From the NCBI GenBank assembly GCA_949840775.1, contig CATKXO010000031.1:1-36860 (forward strand): DNA of 36,860 nucleotides. Reading direction: 5' to 3'. Of the stretch, positions 30,249-36,860 are shown piece by piece. The notes below the pieces were generated by a model. The model ran no database searches and was not told the origin of the DNA. It worked only from the letters and a program-made list of their open reading frames with translations. A program made the position numbers and the translations under genes. Each line of letters starts with the position of its first letter. Within the stretch, counting starts at the first letter, position 1. This stretch comes from an uncultured bacterium. Lineage in GTDB: Bacteria > Bacillota > Clostridia > Oscillospirales > Oscillospiraceae.

Positions 30249-32696
30249 TTACTTTCTGGTGGGTACGTGCCAGATGTCGCGGGCGTAGTCCTGGATGGAG
30301 CGGTCGGCGGCGAAGATGCCGGACCGGGCGATGTTGATGAGGGACATCTGGTTCCAGTGCTGGCGGTCGGCGTAGGCGGCCAGGGCGCGGCGGTGGGCGT
30401 CGCAGTAGCTGTCAAAGTCGGCCAGCAGCATATACTCGTCGGCCTGGCTGCCCCCCGCGCCAAAGAGCAGGCGGTTGGACAGGTCGGGGTAGGTCACCTT
30501 GTCGTCAAAGCCGGCGGTGATCTGGTCGATAATCCGCTTCAGGGTCTGGCTGTGGAGGTAAAGCTCGTGGGGGCGGTAGCCGTCCCGCTTGCGCTGGTTC
30601 ACCTGGTCGGTGGTCAGGCCGAAGAGGAAGATGTTTTCGTCTCCCAGCTGCTGGTGCATCTCCACATTGGCGCCGTCCAGGGTGCCGATGGTGAGGGCGC
30701 CGTTCATCATAAACTTCATGTTGCCGGTGCCGCTGGCCTCCTTGCCGGCGGTGGAAATCTGCTCGGAGATCTCGGAGGCGGGCATCAGCTTCTCGGCCAG
30801 GGAGACCCGGTAGTTCTCCAGGAAGACCACTTGCAGCTTGTCCTTGCAGATGGGGTCGTTGGCGATCTGGGCGGCCAGGGAGTTGATGAGCTGGATGATC
30901 TGCTTGGCCACATGGTAGCCGGGGGCCGCCTTGGCGCCGAAGAGGAAGGTCTGGGGGGTGAAGTCCATATTGGGGTTGTCCCGCAGCTGCTGGTACAGGT
31001 AGATGATGTGCAGAACGTTGAGCAGCTGGCGCTTGTACTCGTGAAGGCGCTTGACCTGAACATCGAAGATGGCGTCGGTATTCAGCGCGATGCCGGATTC
31101 CCTGGCCACCCAGGCGGCGAAACGGCGCTTGTTCTCCTTCTTGATGTCCTCCAGCTGCTGGAGGACGGCCTTGTCGTTTACCGACTTCTCAAAGTCCCGC
31201 AGGGCCTCGGGGTGGAGGAGGTACTGGCTCCCGCCGGTGCAGTCCCGGATCAGGGCGTCCAGCTTGGGGTTGATCTGGGACAGCCAGCGGCGGTGGTCGA
31301 TGCCGTTGGTCACGTTCTTGAACTTGCCGGGCTGGGCCTGGTAGGCGTCCCGGAAGACATCCCGCTTTAAAATCTCAGAGTGGAGGGCGGATACGCCGTT
31401 GATGGTCTGGCAGGCGCAGACGCACAGGTTGGCCATGCGGACCTCGCCCCCCCAGATGATGGCCATATGGCTGATCTTGCCGGTGTCGCCGCCGTAACGG
31501 CGCTCCAGCTCCTGCTGGTAGCGGCTGGCAATCTCCTTCAAAATCTGCCAGATGCGGGGGAGGAGGTCCTCGATCAGCTTCTGGGGCCAGCGCTCCAGGG
31601 CCTCGGCCAGGACGGTGTGGTTGGTGTAGCACACCGCGTCGGTGACGATGTGCCAGGCCTCATCCCAGCCGTAGCCCTCCTCGTCCAGGAAGATGCGCAT
31701 GAGCTCGGGGATGACCAGGGTGGGGTGGGTATCGTTGATCTGAATGACATGCTTCCGGGCAAAGTTGCGCAAGGTGCCGTACTGGGCCTTGTGCTGGCGG
31801 ACGATGGACTGGATGGTGGCGGAGACAAAGAAGTACTGCTGTTTCAGGCGCAGAGACTTGCCTTCGGCGTGGTTGTCGTCAGGGTAGAGGACCTTGGCGA
31901 TGACCTCGGCCATGGCCTGCTGCTCCACCGCTTTCAGGTACTCGCCCCGGGAGTAGAGGGACATGTCCACGGGGACGGGGCTCTTGGCGTCCCACAGGCG
32001 GAGGGTATTGGTGTGGCGGGTGTTGTAGCCGGCGATTTTCATGTCCCGTGGGATGGCCAGCACAGCGGTGTAGCCCACGTGCTCGGGGTGGTTGTTCCCG
32101 TTCTCGTCCCAGCGGTCCACAATCTTGCCGCCAAAGCGGACCTCCTCAGTCTCCTCCATCTTGGGGATGAGCCAAGCGTCGCCCAGGCCCAGCCAGTTGT
32201 CGGCCAGCTCCTCCTGCTTGCCGTCGATGATCTTCTGCTTGAAGATGCCCAGCTCGTAGCAGATGGAGTAGCCGGTGGCGGGAATTTCCAGGGTGGTCAT
32301 GGAGTCCAGGTAGCAGGCGGCCAGACGGCCCAGGCCGCCGTTGCCCAGACCGGCATCCGGTTCGGACTCAAACAGGTCGGAGGCGGAGAAGCCCATGCCC
32401 TCCAGGGCCTCTTTCAGGGTGTCCAGCAGCCCCAGATTGTAGGCGTTTTTCTCCAGGGAGCGGCCCATGAGAAACTCCAGAGACAGGTAGTGGACCTGCC
32501 GCTGCTGCTTCTCCCAAACCTGGTTGCTGGTCTCCATGCGGTGGCGGGACATAATGTCCCGGAGGACCATGGCGCAGGCCTTGAACATATGGTGGTTGTT
32601 GGCGGTCTCAACTGTGCAGCCGAAGTTGCGCTGGAGCTTGCCGGTAATCATCTCGGTAAGCTGTTCCTTATTGTATTCAGGGGAAAAATCCGTCAT
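30249..32696 (-). CDS. glgP: Glycogen/starch/alpha-glucan phosphorylase
   Basis: An 815-residue PLP-dependent enzyme releasing glucose-1-phosphate from glycogen ends. It is full length and shows VHYLSLEFLMGRSLEKNAYN, EPDAGLGNGGLGRLAACYLD, HVIQINDTHPTLVIPELMRI, VQVKRLHEYKRQLLNVLHII, and EASGTGNMKFMMNGALTIGT, with the PLP-binding lysine, then LDGANVEM. AGGAGG lies before ATG 32696; in-frame codons upstream to 32741 are in the promoter leader. It is last of the glycogen genes, with a promoter of its own (32756-32784) besides any read-through from glgA, though a strong terminator lies between. Confidence 0.98.
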   Translation of the reverse strand: MTDFSPEYNKEQLTEMITGKLQRNFGCTVETANNHHMFKACAMVLRDIMSRHRMETSNQVWEKQQRQVHYLSLEFLMGRSLEKNAYNLGLLDTLKEALEGMGFSASDLFESEPDAGLGNGGLGRLAACYLDSMTTLEIPATGYSICYELGIFKQKIIDGKQEELADNWLGLGDAWLIPKMEETEEVRFGGKIVDRWDENGNNHPEHVGYTAVLAIPRDMKIAGYNTRHTNTLRLWDAKSPVPVDMSLYSRGEYLKAVEQQAMAEVIAKVLYPDDNHAEGKSLRLKQQYFFVSATIQSIVRQHKAQYGTLRNFARKHVIQINDTHPTLVIPELMRIFLDEEGYGWDEAWHIVTDAVCYTNHTVLAEALERWPQKLIEDLLPRIWQILKEIASRYQQELERRYGGDTGKISHMAIIWGGEVRMANLCVCACQTINGVSALHSEILKRDVFRDAYQAQPGKFKNVTNGIDHRRWLSQINPKLDALIRDCTGGSQYLLHPEALRDFEKSVNDKAVLQQLEDIKKENKRRFAAWVARESGIALNTDAIFDVQVKRLHEYKRQLLNVLHIIYLYQQLRDNPNMDFTPQTFLFGAKAAPGYHVAKQIIQLINSLAAQIANDPICKDKLQVVFLENYRVSLAEKLMPASEISEQISTAGKEASGTGNMKFMMNGALTIGTLDGANVEMHQQLGDENIFLFGLTTDQVNQRKRDGYRPHELYLHSQTLKRIIDQITAGFDDKVTYPDLSNRLLFGAGGSQADEYMLLADFDSYCDAHRRALAAYADRQHWNQMSLINIARSGIFAADRSIQDYARDIWHVPTRK

Positions 32697-32755
32697 AACA
32701 GTACCTCCTGTTTTATTTCTGGTACAGAGAGCGCTGTACACTCCCGTAACTACTG

Positions 32756-32784
32756 ATTTTAACAGATTTTTGAAGGAGCGTCAA
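32756..32784 (-). promoter_or_regulatory. Promoter of glgP
   Basis: Minus strand TTGACG (32779-32784), 17 bases, TAAAAT (32756-32761). The same hexamers occur in the DUF1846 promoter. Confidence 0.85.
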
Positions 32785-32787
32785 CAC

Positions 32788-32818
32788 AAAAAACAGCCCC
32801 GGCCTCCGGCCGGGGCTG
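32788..32818 (-). terminator. Rho-independent terminator of glgA
   Basis: Minus strand CAGCCCCGGCC-GGA-GGCCGGGGCTG followed by six T. It separates the glgC-glgD-glgA transcript from glgP. Confidence 0.93.
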
Positions 32819-32833
32819 CGGAATCGGGCGGAA

Positions 32834-34279
32834 TCAGCCCAAAATGTGGTTGTAGATGTCGATATACTGCTGGGCGGAATTTTTCCAGGAGAAGTCGGCG
32901 GTCATGCCCTCCTTTTGCAGGCCCTTCCAGGCCTTCTGGTCGCCGTTGTACAGGTCTACCGCCTCCCGGAGGACCCACACCATGTCGCCGGCGCTGATGT
33001 TGGCGAAGGTGAAGCCCCGGCCGGTGCCCTCGTACTTGTTGTAGGGGGTGACGCTGTCCTTCAGGCCGCCGGTCTCCCGCACCACGGGGATGGTGCCGAA
33101 GCGCATGGCGATCATCTGGGACAGGCCGCAGGGCTCGGAGACCGAGGGCATGAGGAAGATGTCTGCGCCGGCATAGATCATGTTGGACAGGGGGGCGGAG
33201 TAGGTCAGCTGGGCGGAGAAGCGGCCGGGGTACTGGCCCTGGGCATTGCGGAAAGCCTCCTCATACTGCCAGTCGCCGGTGCCCAGCACCACCATCTGCA
33301 CCCCCTTGGTGCCCAGGCCCATGATCTCGTGGATGGCGTCGGTGACCATGGAGAAGCCCTTGTGGCCCACCAGCCGGGAGACGCAGGCAATGAGGGGGAT
33401 GTCCGGGTTCTGCTCCAGGCCCACCGCCTGCTGGAGGGCGGCCTTGCAGGCGGCCTTGCCCTTGGCGATGGTCTTCAGGGTGAAGTTGGCGGCCAGTCCC
33501 TCCATCTTGGCGGGGTCGTACAGGTCCACGTCGATGCCGTTGAGGATGCCCTCCAGCTTACCGCTCTGCTGATTGATGACCCCGTCCAGGCCGTGGGCGT
33601 AGAAGGGGGTGCGCAGTTCCTGGGCGTAGGTGGGGGAGACGGTGGTGACGAAGTTGGAGGCCATGATGGCGCCCTTCATCAGGTTTACGTCCCGGTGGTA
33701 GGCCAGCATCCCCTCGTTGAAGTAGCTGCGGTCCAGGCCGATGACATCCTGGAGCACCTGGTCGCCGTAGCGGCCCTGATACTCGATGTTGTGGATGGTG
33801 TATACGGTCTTGGTGCCCGCCAGCTCTGGGACGCGGTACTTCTCCTCCAGCAGGTAGACGGGGACCAGGGCGGTCTGCCAGTCGTTGCAGTGGATGACAT
33901 CGGGGGACCAGCCCAGCTGGCCGGGAGTTTCCACTACGGCCCGGGAGAAGTAGGCGTAGCGCTCGCAGTCGTCAAAGTGGCCGTAGAGCTGCCAGCGCTT
34001 GAAGTAATACTCATTGTCCACAAACCAGAAGGTGACCCCCTGATACTCCACCTCGAAGATGCCGCAGTAGACCTGCCGCCAGGCCAGGGTGACGTTGAAG
34101 TATTTCAGGAAGGTCATTTTGGAGCGCCAGTCCTCGCTGATGCCCTCGTAGAGGGGGAGGATGACCTTGACCTCGTGACCCTCGGCCGCCAGGGCCTGGG
34201 GCAGGGAGCCGGCCACGTCGGCCAGACCGCCGGTTTTGATGAAAGGGGCCGCCTCGGAGGTAGCGAACAGAATTTTCAT
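32834..34279 (-). CDS. glgA: Glycogen synthase (ADP-glucose)
   Basis: A 481-residue GT5 glycosyltransferase adding glucose from ADP-glucose to the growing alpha-1,4 chain. Visible are MKILFATSEAAPFIKTGGLA (K-T-G-G-L is the ADP-glucose loop), WSPDVIHCNDWQTALVPVYL, TVYTIHNIEYQGRYG, NGIDVDLYDP, LIACVSRLVGHKGFSMV and FLMPSVSEPCGLSQMIAMRF with the catalytic E-x7-E motif. ATG 34279 follows AGGTG; the GTG three codons earlier is not preferred. It lies downstream of glgD across a 71-base gap with a perfect hairpin. Confidence 0.98.
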   Translation of the reverse strand: MKILFATSEAAPFIKTGGLADVAGSLPQALAAEGHEVKVILPLYEGISEDWRSKMTFLKYFNVTLAWRQVYCGIFEVEYQGVTFWFVDNEYYFKRWQLYGHFDDCERYAYFSRAVVETPGQLGWSPDVIHCNDWQTALVPVYLLEEKYRVPELAGTKTVYTIHNIEYQGRYGDQVLQDVIGLDRSYFNEGMLAYHRDVNLMKGAIMASNFVTTVSPTYAQELRTPFYAHGLDGVINQQSGKLEGILNGIDVDLYDPAKMEGLAANFTLKTIAKGKAACKAALQQAVGLEQNPDIPLIACVSRLVGHKGFSMVTDAIHEIMGLGTKGVQMVVLGTGDWQYEEAFRNAQGQYPGRFSAQLTYSAPLSNMIYAGADIFLMPSVSEPCGLSQMIAMRFGTIPVVRETGGLKDSVTPYNKYEGTGRGFTFANISAGDMVWVLREAVDLYNGDQKAWKGLQKEGMTADFSWKNSAQQYIDIYNHILG

Positions 34280-34313
34280 AGTAATCACCTTTTCAATTTG
34301 GTATTTTGTAGGA

Positions 34314-34342
34314 GGACGCCCTCCTGATTGGGGAGGGCGTCC
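34314..34342 (-). other. Intercistronic hairpin between glgD and glgA
   Basis: GGACGCCCTCC-N7-GGAGGGCGTCC, an 11-bp perfect stem with no T-run on the minus strand. It may protect or process the mRNA, setting the glgD:glgA ratio, rather than terminate. Confidence 0.6.
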
Positions 34343-34350
34343 GGAAAAAA

Positions 34351-35466
34351 TCAGACGACAGAGCCTTTGGCGATGGCCAGGGGATAGGTGGCGTGGCCCA
34401 TGAGCATACGGCCCTCGTTTACCGTCACGTCTTTGTCGGCGATGACGTAGGACAGGGAGGCGCCTGCCTTGACCACGGTGCCCTGCATGAGCACGCTGTT
34501 GGACACCTTGGCGCCCTTTTCCACCACCACGCCCCGGGCCAGGATGGAGTTCTCCACCTCGCCTTCGATCTGGCAGCCGTCGGCCACCAGGGAGCGGACG
34601 GATTTGGACTCCGGCCCGTAGTAGGTGGAGGGGTTGGACTGGTCCTTGGTGCGGATGGGACGGGCGGTGTTGAACAGGTCGGCCCGGACTGCCGGGTCCA
34701 GCAGGTCCTGGGAGCGCTGGAAGTAGTCGCTCACCGACTGGAAGCGGCCCACGTAGCCCGTGTGGATGTAGGGCATCATCTTTAGGGACTTCATCCGGGG
34801 CTGGAGAACGCCGCGGCTGAAATTGGTCACGTCGTGGGCGGAGCAGTAGTTCACCATATCCATCAGCAGGCGCTTGGACAGGATGTAAATCTCAAGGGAC
34901 TCCAGGGCCTTGTCGGCGGAGGTGGGGTGGACGGACAGGTCGGTGATCCGGCCCTCCTCGCTGACCTCTACGTACTCGGAGAACTGGGGGGCTCCCTTTA
35001 AAGTGGGGGTACAGACGATGGTGATGTCCGCCCCGGAGTTCTTGTGCTGCTCAAAGACCTGGTTGACGGGCAGGTTGATGGCGATGTCGCCCCAGGCCAG
35101 CAGGACATACTCCTGACGGATGTCCTCCAGGTAGTCGTACACCCCGGCCAGGGCCTCCATGCTGCCCCGGTATTCGCCCTGGCCCTGCTCGGTATAGCTG
35201 AAGGGGGGCAGGATGCGCAGGCCGCCGTGTTTGCGGCTCAGGTCCCAGTCCTTGCCGGAGCCCAGATGGTCCAGCAGGGACTGATAGCTCTGGTGGACCA
35301 CCACGCCCACGTCGGTGATGCCAGCGTTGACACAGTTGGAGAGCATGAAGTCGATGAGGCGGTACCGGCCGCCGAAGGGCAGGGAGCAGGTGTTCCGGGG
35401 ACGGGTCAGCTCGCCCAGGTTGGCGTCAGAGCGGTAAGCAAACAGGATGCTGTGCAGATCATTCAT
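34351..35466 (-). CDS. glgD: GlgD, ADP-glucose pyrophosphorylase regulatory-type subunit
   Basis: A 371-residue GlgC paralogue found in Firmicutes, which pairs with GlgC to make a more active heteromeric ADP-glucose pyrophosphorylase. It keeps the nucleotidyltransferase outline ([36 protein letters not shown]) and the left-handed beta-helix end ([20 protein letters not shown]). However, it lacks the N-terminal G-G-x-G-x-R-L loop present in GlgC, as expected of the poorly catalytic subunit. The start overlaps the glgC stop by four bases (ATGA), so both subunits are made in step. Confidence 0.96.
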   Translation of the reverse strand: MNDLHSILFAYRSDANLGELTRPRNTCSLPFGGRYRLIDFMLSNCVNAGITDVGVVVHQSYQSLLDHLGSGKDWDLSRKHGGLRILPPFSYTEQGQGEYRGSMEALAGVYDYLEDIRQEYVLLAWGDIAINLPVNQVFEQHKNSGADITIVCTPTLKGAPQFSEYVEVSEEGRITDLSVHPTSADKALESLEIYILSKRLLMDMVNYCSAHDVTNFSRGVLQPRMKSLKMMPYIHTGYVGRFQSVSDYFQRSQDLLDPAVRADLFNTARPIRTKDQSNPSTYYGPESKSVRSLVADGCQIEGEVENSILARGVVVEKGAKVSNSVLMQGTVVKAGASLSYVIADKDVTVNEGRMLMGHATYPLAIAKGSVV

Positions 35467-36674
35467 GCCTGCTCACCTCCTTTCACATCTTCACGAATCA
35501 TGGCTTTTGGTGAGACGGTGGCCTTTTCGCCCACGGTGACCCCGCCGGCCACCACGGCGATGCCCCAGTTTTCACTGCCGTCAGGGGCGGCCCCCACGGT
35601 GGCCCCGGCCTCTACCGTGGCGTTTTCGGCCACGATGGAGTAGTAGACCTTGGCTCCCTCCTTGACGGTGGCCCCGGGCATGAGGATGGAGTACTGGATG
35701 TCGGCTCCCTTCTCTACAGTGACCGAGTTGAAGAGCACCGAGTTGGCCACGGTGCCGTCCACCTGGCTGCCGCCGGTGACCATGGAGTGGGAGATGACGG
35801 CATCAGGGCCGGTGGAGTGGGGGGGCTTGATGGGGGTGCGGGCGTAGATAGGCCAGCTGTCGTCGTACATGTCCAGGCCGCTGCTGCTGCCGGCCAGCAG
35901 GTCCATGTTGGCGTCCCACAGGGAGTCGATGGTGCCCACGTCCTTCCAGTAGCCCGCAAAGCGGTAGGCCATCAGCTTCTCGCCGGCGTTCAGCATGTTG
36001 GGGATGATGTTCTTGCCGAAGTCGTTGGAGGAGTTGGGGTCGGCCTCGTCGTCGATGAGGTACTTGCGCAGCTTGGACCAGGTGAACACGTAGATGCCCA
36101 TGGAGGCCAGGTTGCTCTTGGGCTGGGGAGGCTTCTCCTCGAACTCATAGACCTTGTCGTCGGATTCCACGTTGAGGATGCCGAAGCGCTTGGCCTCCTC
36201 CATGGTGACCTCCAGCACTGAAATGGTGCAGGCGGCCTCGGACTTCTTGTGGAAAGAGACCATCTCGGAATAGTCCATCTTATAGATGTGGTCGCCGGAC
36301 AGGACCACTACGTACTCGGGGTCATACAGGTCAAGAAAGCCGATGTTCTGGTAGATGGCATTGGCGGTGCCCTTGTACCAGCTGCCCTTCTCGCCCTCGC
36401 CCAGGTAGGGGGGGAGGATATGGACGCCGCCGTCGGACCGGTCAAGGTCCCAGGGCTGGCCGTTGCCCAGGTAGCTGTTCAGCTCCAAGGGGCGGTATTG
36501 GGTAAGTACGCCCACCGTGTCGATGCCGGAGTTGACGCAGTTGGACAGGGGGAAGTCGATGATGCGGTACTTTCCGCCGAAGGGGACGGCGGGCTTTGCC
36601 ACGTTGCTGGTCAGGGCGTAGAGCCGGCTGCCCTGGCCGCCGGCCAGCAGCATGGCGACAACTTCTTTTTTCAT
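35463..36674 (-). CDS. glgC: Glucose-1-phosphate adenylyltransferase
   Basis: Makes ADP-glucose from glucose-1-phosphate and ATP, the committed step of glycogen synthesis. The 403-residue protein has [20 protein letters not shown] (the nucleotide loop), [40 protein letters not shown] with the metal-binding Asp, [20 protein letters not shown] with the sugar-phosphate contacts, and a hexapeptide beta-helix C-terminus. Start ATG 36674 follows GAGGTG; a GTG three codons upstream is less likely. It is the first complete gene of the operon in this window, overlapping glgD. No clear promoter was seen in the 102-base gap upstream. Confidence 0.98.
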   Translation of the reverse strand: MKKEVVAMLLAGGQGSRLYALTSNVAKPAVPFGGKYRIIDFPLSNCVNSGIDTVGVLTQYRPLELNSYLGNGQPWDLDRSDGGVHILPPYLGEGEKGSWYKGTANAIYQNIGFLDLYDPEYVVVLSGDHIYKMDYSEMVSFHKKSEAACTISVLEVTMEEAKRFGILNVESDDKVYEFEEKPPQPKSNLASMGIYVFTWSKLRKYLIDDEADPNSSNDFGKNIIPNMLNAGEKLMAYRFAGYWKDVGTIDSLWDANMDLLAGSSSGLDMYDDSWPIYARTPIKPPHSTGPDAVISHSMVTGGSQVDGTVANSVLFNSVTVEKGADIQYSILMPGATVKEGAKVYYSIVAENATVEAGATVGAAPDGSENWGIAVVAGGVTVGEKATVSPKAMIREDVKGGEQA

Positions 36675-36740
36675 GGTGTTCACCTCTCACTTTTTTGGTG
36701 CGATGGCATCTATGGAGAATCGGGGCATAGGCCCCGAGGG

Positions 36741-36780
36741 CGCCCGGAGGGGGCGGGCCGCCGAGGGCGGCGGCTCCTAC
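36741..36780. repeat. Half copy of the REP-like repeat
   Basis: GGGCGGGCCGCCGAGGGCGG and its continuation to CTAC repeat the right half of the 8972-9045 copy with one or two changes. It covers the stop codon of the partial gene at 36777. Confidence 0.75.
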
Positions 36781-36860
36781 TGGTCCGTCTTTTTGGCGCG
36801 GGTGCGCTTGGGCTTGTCCGCTGCGGGGGCCTTCTCCGCCTTGGCCGCCGCCTTTTTAGC
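36777..36860 (-). CDS. Lys/Ala-rich C-terminal tail of a partial gene
   Basis: Only the last 27 codons are present: AKKAAAKAEKAPAADKPKRT and RAKKTDQ, then TAG at 36777-36779. Such low-complexity basic tails occur on DNA-binding, ribosomal and some enzyme proteins. In a glycogen operon the missing upstream gene is often glgB (branching enzyme), but nothing in these residues identifies it. The stop lies within a repeat unit. Confidence 0.55.
   Translation of the reverse strand, partial: AKKAAAKAEKAPAADKPKRTRAKKTDQ

Overview
The window reads as a piece of a GC-rich Firmicute chromosome, most likely a gut Oscillospiraceae relative of Flavonifractor, Lawsonibacter or Oscillibacter. The pointers are a CIRCE operator, Gram-positive style ribosome binding sites, consensus sigma-A promoters, a GlgC plus GlgD pair, a THF riboswitch on folT, and many GC-rich palindromic repeats of the form TGTAGGGGCG...CGCCCCTACA. 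The genus is an inference; no rRNA is present.

Positions 1-2960 are a graveyard of mobile DNA. It holds the end of a tyrosine integrase, a TnpW-like fragment, an intact Rpn/PD-(D/E)XK transposase-type gene, a scrap of a conjugative coupling protein, a frameshifted flavin reductase, and an intact YefM/Phd antitoxin in front of a broken RelE/ParE toxin. Positions 2978-10713 are chromosomal: htpG under CIRCE, a secreted or anchored unknown, a CBS-pair protein, trmO, then a compact MerR operon. In that operon a MerR regulator with its own membrane segments is followed by three small membrane proteins and a membrane-YbjQ fusion. Its cistrons overlap, and four of them share one C-terminal tail. This is the best candidate for an undescribed system. 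An unknown helical protein and a divergent XRE/small-ORF pair follow.

Positions 10712-30212 are dominated by histidine fermentation: hutH, hutU, hutI, ftcD, fchA, fhs, hutD, an NhaC-type transporter, a CntK-like histidine racemase, Lrp, LysR and TrpR/YerC regulators, and the folate genes folT (behind a THF riboswitch) and folC, plus a formate/nitrite channel. Read together they take L- (and perhaps D-) histidine to glutamate, ammonia and formate. Fhs could run in reverse to make ATP, and the channel could export the formate. A non-coding, strongly structured stretch near 19650-20010 has facing promoters and looks like a small RNA locus.

Positions 30249-36674 are a minus-strand glycogen operon (glgC-glgD-glgA-glgP). 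The window ends in the Lys/Ala-rich tail of a further minus-strand gene. No tRNA, rRNA or CRISPR array was seen.
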